From the NCBI GenBank assembly GCA_016802295.1, contig JAESIW010000200.1:4581155-4645154 (forward strand): a stretch of 64,000 nt of DNA, in the 5' to 3' direction. Position 1 is the first letter of the stretch. Each line of letters starts with the position of its first letter. Source of the stretch: Brachionus rotundiformis. Taxonomy: Eukaryota; Rotifera; Eurotatoria; Ploima; Brachionidae. Positions 44,107 through 55,049 of this stretch are shown here, in pieces. Made by a program: the position numbers and the translations under genes. The notes beneath the pieces were generated by a model. The model ran no database searches. It saw only the letters and a list, made by a program, of their open reading frames with translations, and had not been told where the DNA came from.

Positions 44107-44925
44107 GATTACCAAAGAATTAGTCGTTTATCCACCCGGTAACAGAAAGATTTAACTTTAGTAGAAGTTGTGACTTTTTACCAAGTTCAACCCTCTGTTT
44201 ACGCTCAAGTAAGAAAGATTCAATCCACTTAAGAGTAGGTCCTCCGATCCCATTTGATTTTAATTGTACTCCAAGTTTATGGTGTGACACTTTATCAAAT
44301 GCTTTAGATAAATCAGTGTAGACGACATTAACTTTATTCCCAGAAATTCCATATGTTAATTTATCAATAAAGTATTGCACAAAAGTTTAGACGCATACAT
44401 TTTTCTGATACTCCTACTAATTTTGCTATTTCCCTATTACTTTTGGTCTTATCTTTTAGTAGACCAATTATCTGACTTCTAACTTCATTGGTAACGCTTT
44501 TTTTACCCATTTTTTTACCAAGATTGCTAATAACTTCGGGGTATAATTTATAATGTCACAGACACTGAGCAGAGCAACGTTTCGTATATGAATCTAACAC
44601 TTTTGCAAAATCTTTAAATTTGGACATTTGCCAATTCATTTAAGCTAATTAATCGATTTTTAATTAGAGATTAATAGTTTCAATTTATCAGATAAGTGTA
44701 GAATCGAATTATCATATATTTTATATCAATTTGAAGGGAAGAATTAGATTAATAAAAAACTGATTTTTAATTTGTATATTTCTAAAACAAAACTTAATAT
44801 TTTAATGTCTTACGATTTAAACTTATTAAAAAAAACTTGTGCATCTAAACTTTGGTGCAGTACTTTATATTACAAAAGATTACTGTAGCATAAAACTGTG
44901 TTGTCTTTCACAGTTAATTTTTGCT
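44107..44925 (-). pseudogene. LINE reverse transcriptase relic, split by a Tc1-like element
   Basis: Minus-strand coding debris reads QFYATVIFCNIKY (44905-44865). After the inserted element it continues FIDKLTYGISGNKVNVVYTD, LSKAFDKVSHHKLGVQL, GIGGPTLKWIESFLLERKQR and a closing VTGWIND. This is the palm start of a LINE reverse transcriptase (YxDFSKAFDxVxHxxL, with the first catalytic Asp kept). The frame is continuous across the insertion point once a TA duplication is removed. Confidence 0.85.
44375..44860 (-). mobile_element. Short Tc1/mariner-like element with HTH fragment
   Basis: A 486-bp element flanked by TA (44373-44374 and 44861-44862). The left end begins TTGCACAAAAGTTTAGACGC and the right end, on the minus strand, CTGCACCAAAGTTTAGATGC: inverted repeats of at least 20 bp with few mismatches. 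The minus strand encodes a piece of a Tc1-type N-terminal helix-turn-helix, MGKKSVTNEVRSQIIGLLKD followed by SNREIAKLVGVSEKCMR. The catalytic DDE half is absent, so it is an internally deleted, non-autonomous derivative. It sits inside a LINE relic. Confidence 0.9.
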
Positions 44926-45955
44926 GAGAAGATATAACATTAGTTATTCCATATATTAACCAGCAATTGAGATAAGCGATACTGGCTTATAATTTTTTGC
45001 ATGCAATTTTTGATCAACTTTTGTCTAGAGCATTGTGAAATTTGGAACAAAATACAAAAACAAAATACTAAAAATGCCAAAGCTGAAGTTCTGAAAAAGC
45101 TAAAAAAGCTCTGTAAGTTGAAATACCTGGTACATCCTTTGTACACAAAGTTCTGAATTTTGCAGACTTATTGCAGAGTTTTGTGGTTAGTACTGTTAAA
45201 TTCGCTTTTTTCCAATCAAGAGGTAGTTTTGATAAATATAAACGAAAAAGGAATTTTGGAGCTTGTGAAAATCAAACGTGGTTTCTTTGTCGTTAAGATT
45301 AAATTTAATACTGATAATTAAACATGGCTTAATGACAAATCAATCGAAATGAATTTCAAGTTTTTTAATCAAAATAAAAAAAAAAATTTCCTAATTAGTT
45401 TAATTAGTCACTATTCCTTAGACATTTAAATTTTTTTACAAAAATAAGAATTTTTATGACTTTTATTTCTTTTTTATTTCTATACATCGCTTTTAAGGCG
45501 TTCAATGAAACAAATGAATGATCTATTTTATCTAAAGTGATTAATAATAAAATAGCTTCTCAATCAACGAAACTTCAAAACACAAAAGTTATTTCATTTA
45601 TTTTTTTAATGATTAATTAGTATTTTAGTATGTTCAGTTTCTTATTAAAATATTAAAAATTATTAAAATCTACAGTAATGTTCTATGCCTTGAATGTTAA
45701 TTAAAATTTTTTAATTGCTTATTTTGCTTATTATTGTTGTAATTTAGTCAAGATATTTTTATATTAAAAAATTCTAGAATTTTTCCTTAATAAAAATAAA
45801 GACAAATGATGTTTAAATTTGCTTTACTTGAATTTTTATTGCTTAGCAACAGCATTAAGGTCATTTTTGAAATAAAATTCTACATTCAAAATGCATTTTT
45901 GATATATCAAAAAATAAAACTAAAAATTAAACTTAAAAATATATCAGACACAATA
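44926..45955. other. Spacer with a possible MITE arm
   Basis: At about 45030-45150, TTGTGAAATTTGGAACAAAATA followed by GCTCTGTAAGTTG and GGTACATC recalls the arm of the foldback MITE at 39224, much diverged. No gene is recognised. The frame opened at 45806 is in phase with the tectonic start and could be an alternative N-terminus. Confidence 0.4.
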
Positions 45956-48900
45956 ATGATCTATTATCATATCTACTTAGTTCTTAGCTTGAGTAAGTAA
46001 ATTTAATAAATACACGATTTTAATTCTATGCCTAAAAATCAACATTTAAGTTAAATTTTGTTATGGTGATGAGTTGTTTGCCAGTCTTAACTACCAAAAT
46101 AATGATGGATCTGTGTCTCCTGTTGAATTATCTTACAATTGGCAAAACGGAACTAATGATAATAATAGATCTTTGAAAATTAATTTATCAATAGCGTTGG
46201 CGAGTGGCTCCAGCGTGATTTTAAACCAAGCCGCATCTGTTTGTTATCATTTTTAATTTCCTTTATTAGAAATTAATTTTTTGTTTAAGGTAAAAATAAT
46301 TTGTACTCAAATTACAAACAATACTGTACTTTATGCTGATTTAAAATTTACAGAATTCACTGAGCCTAATTTGGACCGGTCCAAAGATATACAAATTGAT
46401 TTTGAGTAATTTAACAAATCAATTTAAATTCTCAAATAAATTTATCTTTTAAAGAATTGTTAAAGGAGGTCAATCGCCACTGGTCATGTGTACCGGCCAA
46501 GTTGCTTCATTCCCTACTCAGACAGTGGATAATGTCCAGTTAACTGGGCTCAATTTTTCCAATCCTATCAATTTGTAATTTTAATTTTAAATTTTTTGTA
46601 TTGTTAATCTGTTCTATTTAAGTCAAATTCAAATTACGTCTTATCCCGGGATTTCGTTTGTTAACACATTAGAAAGCCTGGTCGATTTGGAAATATCTCC
46701 ATTTAAGCCATCAAAATTCAATGTTTATTTCAGGTACTAAAACAAAAATTTCAATTTTAATTCTGTTAAATAATCTTTTCGTTAGAGATGTAACAGTTTA
46801 TAAAACTGAACTCACTTGCTCACTGAATCCCGTGATCCAGTCTTTTAATTTAGTTAGCAATAGCTTCGAAGTCTCAATAGGACAAAATTTATTTCAAGTA
46901 ATTAAATTATTTAATTAAAAGAATTTTTTCAATCTTTTATAATTAAGATTGACTACAATGTAAGCTTTGTTGATTCCATCAGCGATGATATCTTTAACTT
47001 GACATGTTCTGCCAATTCAATAAATGCCGTGAACAAACAGTACAATCCTGTGTATGCTAGAGGTAATTTTTAAATTAAAAATTTTAGTTCTACATATTGT
47101 AGTAGTTTTGTTTCCCAATTTGTAAATTTGAATTAGATCACCTTTTAATCTTCTTGTACCCAAGTTAGTTAAATCTAGCCTTAAAAAGCGATGTTAATGA
47201 TATTGCCAAGTTATGCACTTCTGGAATCAACTTAGTTGCTCTTCTTTGAAATCATTGAACATTACAATTATTATTACAACAAGCTACAGGGATACTTAAA
47301 TGCTTTTTCAATTAAACCCAACATTCTATTCCTTTAGTTGTAGTATTTTTGACACTTGAACTCACTCTGTATGCAAATACCCACATCCCTTTCCACTTTT
47401 GACTTACTCTAGGTCTTTAAACCAATCTTATAACTCTGGATTTTTGTGGCTAATATGAACAACTTTACATTTATCTGCATAAGGTTGATTCTTTTGACCC
47501 CTTTCACATTTTATATATATATCTGATTGGAGTCTATAAATCGAGTTGAAATTATCAATTGTTTATCATCAGCATTAGATTCACAATGGTTTTGGACATT
47601 ATTTAACATATCTTTTTTATCTTCTAAAAGGATATCTTTTATCCAATTTATCTGGCCTTCACAAAACCCAAAATATTTTATTTTATACAGAAGTTTTCAA
47701 TTAGAGACTTTGTCAAAATCTTTTGCGAAATCTGTGTAAATGATGTCAACCGATAAACCATTAGATATCGCTTCAGAAATAAAATCTTAAGTTTGCACTC
47801 CAAAACTTTCAGGCTTAAAATCCATCTTTAATTTTCTAATTTTTTATTTTTTTTAAATAAGAGCATCTAAAAATAATTATAGACAGGATATAACAATTAG
47901 AAAAACTATTGATAAGGTTCCGTAATCATTTGATTGATTGTGGAATGATTCGCTTGAACTAAGCTTTGGATTTTTATCAATAGTCATGTTTAGTTTTTTT
48001 TGATCAAATCTCACTGGTTTACCAGATTATTTAATGGTTTGGAAACTGAAATTATCATTCTTTATTTTTGTTTTGTTGATGTTTTTAGACTTTTTTAAAT
48101 ACCATAAAAAAATCAATATTTCAATCTAAATTTCGAATTACAACTCTTAAAATTATCTAACCATTAAAATAACAAAAACTCACTCAGTTTAATATGATAG
48201 AAATTTTATCTTTAATTTATAACTAGATAATTTTAAATTAAATTTCCTATTTTTTAATGAATCATAAATAATCAGAAAAAATATTATTTATATATTTAAT
48301 TTAATAAATAATTTTATTTAAGCTTATGCAAATGTTAGATTTCGGCAACCTTCAATCCAAGTTTCATCAGATCTAATTAAGTTTACTGGTAAAAAATTCA
48401 GCCTGCCGCTACTTTTGGATCCACTCCAAGCGAGTATTGACTCGACTGTAGAATGTAGCCTTAAAAGTTTCACGAGGTTTTCTGATTTGCAAAATTGCTT
48501 ACCATCTGCTCCAATAACTGGTAACATCTGCTCAATATTTTTGAAAAAAAAATAAACATTTTATTAAAGGAGTCACTGAGCCTGATCTAAGCGCCTTTAC
48601 CTATGATAATATAAATTTCAATTTTTGTCTAATTGATCCTACCAACTCAAGTCTTTGCAGTCCAACAACTACTTATAATTTTAAAGTATAATTCATTTTC
48701 AATTAAAAGATATTTTTATATTTAGTTTTGAATTTTTCTAGGGCTCTGAGTATTTTTCACTTAACATTGAACAAAGACCATCAGTTGCTCTTAGCTCTAG
48801 CTTAAAACTTTATTTGTGCCTGTTTTGCCAGGATAAAGCTACTTCAGGAATAAAATATGGAAATTATGCTGGTAAAATTTTTCTCAATTTGGCAAAAAAT

Positions 48901-51900
48901 TCCGATCCCAATGCCGAGTATGCACCGGAACCAACCAATGAAGATCTTTTGAATCCAGCTTATGACCCTTGTACGTGTGATCTAAACCCAAATGGCTGTG
49001 ATTTGGGCTGTTGTTGTGATAAATCTTGTACTGCTGAAGATATTTCTGCTGCCAAGCTGGTCTGTCCTGTTCAAGTGAGACCAGTATTCGAAAAAACCAT
49101 CGACAAATGGTATTGCCAAGATATTTATAACAATCCGAGAGAGATTGAAGAAGATTGGTTTCCAATAATCTGCATTAATGTAACAACATTTTATTAAAAA
49201 ATAAAAGCTTATCTTTTCATTCAAGTTTAATACCACGGTTCTTCTTGGTAAATTTTATTCACCAGTTGCTTTGAACGATTACATTATTAATCAAAATGAA
49301 AAATTTTTAAACGATGTTCAAAATAAAATAAGACAATCATACAATTATAGATCAAGATACTTAAGTAAGTAAAATTTAGAAATAATTAAACTTTTTAGAA
49401 TATGATCCAATATTTCATATTTTTAATCTAGAACAAAAGAGATGATAAAATTTGAGCTTATACACCTTACAAAAAAAATATCATTCGATTAAAAAATTTT
49501 ATCTAATTAAAGTTAATTTCCTGTTTTTGATGTTGGTTCTCTTCCTTAAATTATATTTCAAATTTCTCTAGTCATTCTTCTTTGAAATTCACACTTAGAT
49601 TTTTAGGAGAATCATTGGTTTTATAAGCAAAATATAACATTCTAGCTATTACTCTATCTTGAAAAGCTTATATCATACTTTTAAAAAGTTATTGATATCA
49701 TTCAAGTTATTTGCTTCAAATTTAAACTTAAACAGTTTTAATTTTGAAAGTAACAGCCAATTTAATCATTGCCTATTTTGAGAAATAGCACAGAGAGTGA
49801 AGCAGTAATCAGAATAAGGCTTTTATTTTATTTCCACTAAGACTTATCGTTTCAGAAATAATACTTTTTTTATTAGAAAAGATCATGCAATAGGTTTTAA
49901 ACCAAGTAATATCAACCTTGTTAAAATAACACCAATCCCAAGACTAATTAAGGTGGCCGAAGAAAATTCCTAAAAACACTATCCAAGTCCTTATCAGAGT
50001 GACTAATCGTAGTGTCATCAGCAAACATTTTTATGTCATTTTTATGTCAAATTTTCTTAAGAGATAAGGAAAATCATTAACAAAAATCAGAAAAAGAGCA
50101 GGACCTAGTACTCAACCCTGCGGTACACTTAACCTTAGAGCTGTATGCTTTGATTTTTCGATACCAATACGATCTATTTGCATCTATTAGCAAAATAATT
50201 GGAAAGAAGACCTAAAAAATTATTTTCAAACTCATAGCGAAACAATTTTAATAAACAAAGATTGGGATCAACCACGTCAAAAACTTTTCTTAAATTAATA
50301 AAAAATTGTTGAGTTAATCCAGCCCAAATTAACATCTTCTGACAATAAAAAATTTGTTTTTCTTTTTTTGTTTTCGATTTAAAATTCGTTTTTAAAAATT
50401 AATTTTCCTGCAAATACAGATAGGAAACATATACTACTTGAATGAGAACTAAGGTTAATAGTTTTAGTCTAGTTCATCTCATTTTCCCTCCTTATTTTGT
50501 CCATGTATTTGTCTATTTGGGATTTGAAGCTATTTTTCGTTTTCTCATTTATTATTTCTGCAGAAAGATCATTCCAGTTATTAACCATTCTATTAATTAA
50601 AAAGCTATGGCATTGCTTGTCTTTGTATTTTGCTCATCCTAAGTTGGTGACCTCGTATGCCTCTTGCAGGTCCGTCAGTTGATAATTAGCTGCATATTCG
50701 ACATATCAATTAAAAAAAATTAATCATCACTTAATTAAATTTCTAAAGCTATTTTTTATTTATTTATTAGTTTTAAATATTAAAGATGACTTGAAAAAGA
50801 TTTAAATATTTTTTGGTCAAATATTTTATTGAGAAAATTTTATTATGATAGGCTGTTAAACATGTGTCGGATATCTTTTTTCGATAATAAGCTTAAATTC
50901 TATTATATTTATATAAGTAAGACTTTTTTGAATCTTTATATCTGATCAATTGATGCTTTCTCTTTTTTTTAATGTCTTTAAAATTATATTTTTTAAATTG
51001 AAATAAAATTTAATAAATTCTAATTTAAAATTTAAATACTAGTCGAACTAATGAAATTTAAGATTAATATTTATTTTTATTTTAAGATGATCCAGCTATT
51101 ATCAATTCATCACCTGTAACCACATCAACTTTTTGCTCTTTAAACAAGCAGACCTACGATTATGGAACATGTTTACTTGAAACAAATACCCAATCTGACA
51201 TAGATCCAACTGACTACTTTCGTTTTCCTCAACCAGCTAATTCATTCCAATCTTGTGTCTATGATTCTCCTGTTAGATTTTTATTAAATGGCAACAGGAC
51301 ATTCTGTCCATTGACAATCGATAGCTCTACCTGTATCAATTCAAATGACAAGATAAACTCTAACTCCTTTATCAATAAATTCATCATTGCTAATTCCAAT
51401 AAAGACAAAATTGAGCTTAACAAAATTGAGTACTACTTTTGTTCAAAGATTTTCGCCAGTCAAATACCAGAAATGAGCCCCACTTTACCAGGTTCATGCT
51501 CGGTCACTTTTGATTCCAAGACAAAAATCTTTGATTCACAATACAATTGTGAAATCCAGTGGACCGGGCCCACCACTTCCAACCTCAATCTAATTCCTAC
51601 AGATTATTATCTGAATGTCAACAATAATTGTAATCCAATCCCAAATGCTAATCTAATGATTGAGACAGATGGTTCAATGTGCAAAAATGTTCTTGCCGGA
51701 ATCAAACATTTAATATTTTGGCAAGGAAATTCAATTAAAAAAATATTGACCAGAGTTTTGTTGACAGATGTACAGCTTGGTGATTCAAATTTTAAGCAAA
51801 TGTTTGAAACAAAATGGATTTACTTGCCAAATCCAGCGCAGGATGAATTCAACTTGAATAACATTGATTCAGTTAGTAGCTATGACAATCTTATCAGTGG

Positions 51901-52803
51901 AACAAATTATTTGAAAGCAATGCGCTCAGGCCATAAAGGCTACGTCAATGGTAGACCGGTCATATCAGGCTTTTTAACTAATTCAGATATTGACATTTCA
52001 ATAGATAAGCGATTTTCGGCTTTTAGGACTTTGAATGGCAAGTTGTGCGGTCAATATAACCAACAAGAACGTGTACTTGTTGCTTTTGGAAAGAATATAA
52101 GTTCTAGTTGTGTGGTTCAAGTGGCCAAGGATGATTTAATTACCGAGGACAGATGTGGTTCAATCAGAAAAATAATGTTCCAAAAGTTGAATGATTATTT
52201 TGCACCATCGAACAGAGTTTCTAAAAATGGAAACCCGAATTTCAGTCAATACAATGAAACTGAGTGGCTTGGAGTTTTTAGGTCACAGTTTAATGAGAGT
52301 ATGAATAATGGTGTAAATAGTGATGGGATTAGTAAATGCAGAAATGTACCTTATAAGATAAATTTATATCTGTTTTACGGTGATGTTGGTCGCTCTAATG
52401 GTGAAGTAATAAACGAAATATTAGGGGCATATGTCAAAATAGACTATCAAGATTGGGTATTTATCTGTAGCTCAAATGATGACTGTTCTACCAAAGCTCA
52501 AGATTTTACTGTCGAGTTTGAGGCAAATTTTATCAATGATTTCAAGTAAATCTTATCAGTTGATTAAAATTAAAGCAAATTTTAATTTTTGTCTTAAGGA
52601 AAAATTTAACATGGTTTCAGCAATGTCAAATGGACAAGTATCCGTCTCAGATTTGCATAGAAGAAGCTCTATGGACCTGGCCAAGAGATTACAATGATCC
52701 TCAATTTTTTTATCTATATTCTGTTCATCTTGGACTAATATTCGGAATTTTTTCTATTTTAGTATTTCATTTCATGATATTTGGTTTGGTATGTCCTTGT
52801 TAG
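45956..52803 (+). CDS. Tectonic-family ciliary protein with enlarged ectodomain
   Basis: Thirteen exons: 45956-45992, 46051-46238, 46290-46405, 46455-46574, 46623-46733, 46786-46897, 46948-47062, 48323-48520, 48570-48685, 48742-49179, 49226-49364, 51087-52545 and 52599-52803. All phases agree, giving about 1117 residues. Tectonics act in the ciliary transition zone as part of the MKS complex. A signal peptide opens the protein (MIYYHIYLVLSLSIKFCYG). About 420 residues of Cys-bearing, beta-rich ectodomain follow, then the hallmark CTCDLNPNGCDLGCCCDKSC near residue 447, TVLLGKFYSP, and many paired Cys. A C-terminal transmembrane helix (YSVHLGLIFGIFSILVFHFM) ends the chain. Human tectonics are 587-697 residues, so the N-terminal part is unusually long. 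An in-frame ATG at 45806 would add 50 residues. Introns 7 and 11 are swollen by antisense LINE relics. Confidence 0.87.
47090..47800 (-). pseudogene. LINE relic in tectonic intron 7
   Basis: Minus-strand debris reads DFISEAISNGLSVDIIYTDF, then AKDFDKVSN and LLYKIKYFGFCEGQINWIKD (reverse transcriptase palm). After a deletion it continues KCKVVHISHKNPEL, and then LGTRRLKGDLIQIYKL near the tail, followed by ACTACTAC at 47096-47103. Several stops are present. It is antisense to the host gene. Confidence 0.85.
49580..50310 (-). pseudogene. LINE reverse transcriptase relic in tectonic intron 11
   Basis: Minus-strand debris reads FINLRKVFDVVDPNLCLLKL, then FENNFLGLLSNYFANRC, then a VPQG-type block followed by VLGPALFLIFVNDFPYL and KMFADDT-like sequence (in a shifted frame). 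These are the successive palm motifs of a LINE reverse transcriptase. Stops and frameshifts show decay. Its lower-coordinate border is uncertain. Confidence 0.78.
50497..50700 (-). pseudogene. Second LINE fragment in tectonic intron 11
   Basis: Minus-strand CHSFLINRMVNNWNDLSAEI followed by INEKTKNSFKSQIDKYM matches the extreme C-terminus of LINE ORF2 proteins (NFFxNRVVNxWNxLPxxVVNAxSVNxFKxxLDKYW). Because it lies upstream (in minus orientation) of the reverse transcriptase piece at 49580-50310, the two must come from separate insertions. Confidence 0.75.
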
Positions 52804-55049
52804 ACTCATTTTGTTATAAATTAATAAATATATAAATGTAAAATTAGTTTTTATTTTTATGGCTAAAGATTAAAAAAAAATTTCGCTAACTTAAAAATTT
52901 TAATTTTAAATAGATATTTTAGAGAAATTTAGTTTGAATGTTACAAATTTTTAAGTTTTTCCAGAATTTTATTAAAAAATAAAAAATATCATGGAGATAA
53001 AGAAAAACAACTTTTTTACTCTACCACCACTGTTTTTTTTAATTTTTTTACACATTTGTTTGCACAATAACTAATGACCGAATATAAATAATTTTTCAGC
53101 TTCTGCGGAGGTATTCTTGTAGATTCATCTAAACTCTTCCAATGATTCAAATTCTCGAAGAAATTCAAAAAATTTTGTCTTTAATTATTTAAATTTAGCA
53201 TCAATTTAAAAATGTCCAAAATTAAAAATTTAAGCACTTGGTTTTAAATTGGTTTTCATTCTTTTGTAAAAAATTTTATTTTTTAAAAAGTAGTGTTAAT
53301 TAGTTAAAAATAGTGACTTTCTAGTTATAAGTTTTGGATGCGGACAGAGGAATCCGGTTTTAGAAGGTTTTAAATGGCCAGAAATACGGCATTAATTAAA
53401 TTTAAAGGAATTAAAAAAAAAAGATATTTTATTTTTAACAAATTAACCGGCTAAGCGGACACGATGACGGATTTAAAAATTTTTGGCCGAATTGGAAACA
53501 AAAACTTTTTGTTTAAAATGATTTTTTTAGATAATTATTTGATACTTTATCAATGAAATTTATTGTACTCTGATAATTATAATTGACCATTTATTAACAG
53601 AAAATTATAATAAAAGTGTTTAAAATTGATGCTTATGTCATTCAGATAATCTTTATAGCAGATTTGTTTTTAAGTCACAGTTTTAAGTCAAAGTCTTGAC
53701 TTGACTTTTTTTTTTAATTTTTTAAGTCAAAGTCTTTAGAAGTTAGTCTTTATAAAGTTTATAGAAGGCTTTTGAAAAATGTTCCAAATAATTTTTATAA
53801 TTTCTATCCATGTGGTTCTTCAGTAATCAGATCGATTAAAGTTTTAATCCAATAAATTTAACATGAGCGAGAATATTTAAAAAAAAAAGATAATAATAAT
53901 GTTTAAAAAGGATTTACGGACTGTGTCTGATGGTAAAATCGGAAAGAATACCTCTGAACCATTGAAAAAAATCATTTTTTATCCTTTCAACAGTGGTGAT
54001 TTGATACAATGATTTTACGATATTAATGTAAATTAGTGAATTTTTCTGCTTGTAGTTTTTTACGATAATTTACGTAAAATATGGTAAAATCCTTCTAACA
54101 AATCACCACTGTAATAAAATTTAAAGATTTTTTATGAGTTATTAAATAATCTTTTATTGAATCAAACAGATAGGTATAAATAATTATAAACAAAAATATA
54201 ACAAGTTTTTAGTTTATTATTAACACTTCATAATAAACTAAAAACATTCAAAAATATTTTTAAAACGAAAAAAAAGTGATTTTAAAACAACATATGAAAG
54301 TAAGTTTGATTGTAATTAAACTTTATCTATCTTGAAAATATTTAGTTCAATTAATGTGCTTGTCAGTTTTTTTGAGATAAAAAATTTGATTTAATTTGTC
54401 ACCTCTAAAAAGTTTAAGCCAGGATTAAATAAAGTTTGAAGAATAAACTTCATTCTCGATGATCAAGTCGGGTAAAAAATTTGAATTTTTCGAACTTGTC
54501 GAAAATCTCAAATCTTTTATATAAATTAAATTATTTTTTTTTAAATTTAAGGATGTTTTATTAATTTAGGTTTTATAAAATTTCTAAATAAATTTTAGAT
54601 TAATTGAAAAAAGAAGTCGAATTGCTTGCTAATGATAGATAAGATTTTGGAAAGGATAGTAATTTATCCTTTCAATTATTTGATAATTAAAAAATATAAA
54701 GAAAAAACCAAAGTTTAAACTAAAACGTCAAACTGAAAATTATTTGATTTAATCAACGAGAAAAATCATTCTGGAAAATTATTTAACAAGAGTAAATATT
54801 TGGTCAAAAGAATATTAATTTATTTTTTGAATATTTAACAATCAAATTTAGCTAGTTGTATTTAAATTAGGTCTTTAAATATTTGATTTTAATTTCTTTT
54901 CGACTTTGAACCATTACAATTAAATCAGATTTTATTTGAATTATTTCCCAAATGGCTTCATTACTAATGATATTAAAAGTTTTGTAATTAATTTTAAAAG
55001 AAATATTTCTAAAATATATAATTTTAACAAAAAAATTTTATTTGAAAAT
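52804..55049. other. Spacer between convergent tectonic and INTU genes
   Basis: No gene recognised. It contains the hairpin element at 53990-54112. A GC-richer patch with CCGGCTAAGCGGACACGATG lies near 53445-53475 but has no identity I can give. Confidence 0.5.
53990..54112. mobile_element. Miniature inverted-repeat element (ACAGTGGTGATTTG)
   Basis: A 123-bp stretch bounded by the perfect 14-bp inverted repeats ACAGTGGTGATTTG and CAAATCACCACTGT. The interior is AT-rich with TTTACGAT and GTAAAATATGGTAAAAT pieces found elsewhere in the window. No convincing target duplication is seen, so the family is undetermined. The CAGTGGTG terminus would fit a hAT-like or Tc1-like MITE. Confidence 0.7.

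Noticed and set aside
48324..48527. Minus-strand 67-codon frame.
   Set aside because: The plus strand here is tectonic exon 8, which is phase-linked to its neighbours.
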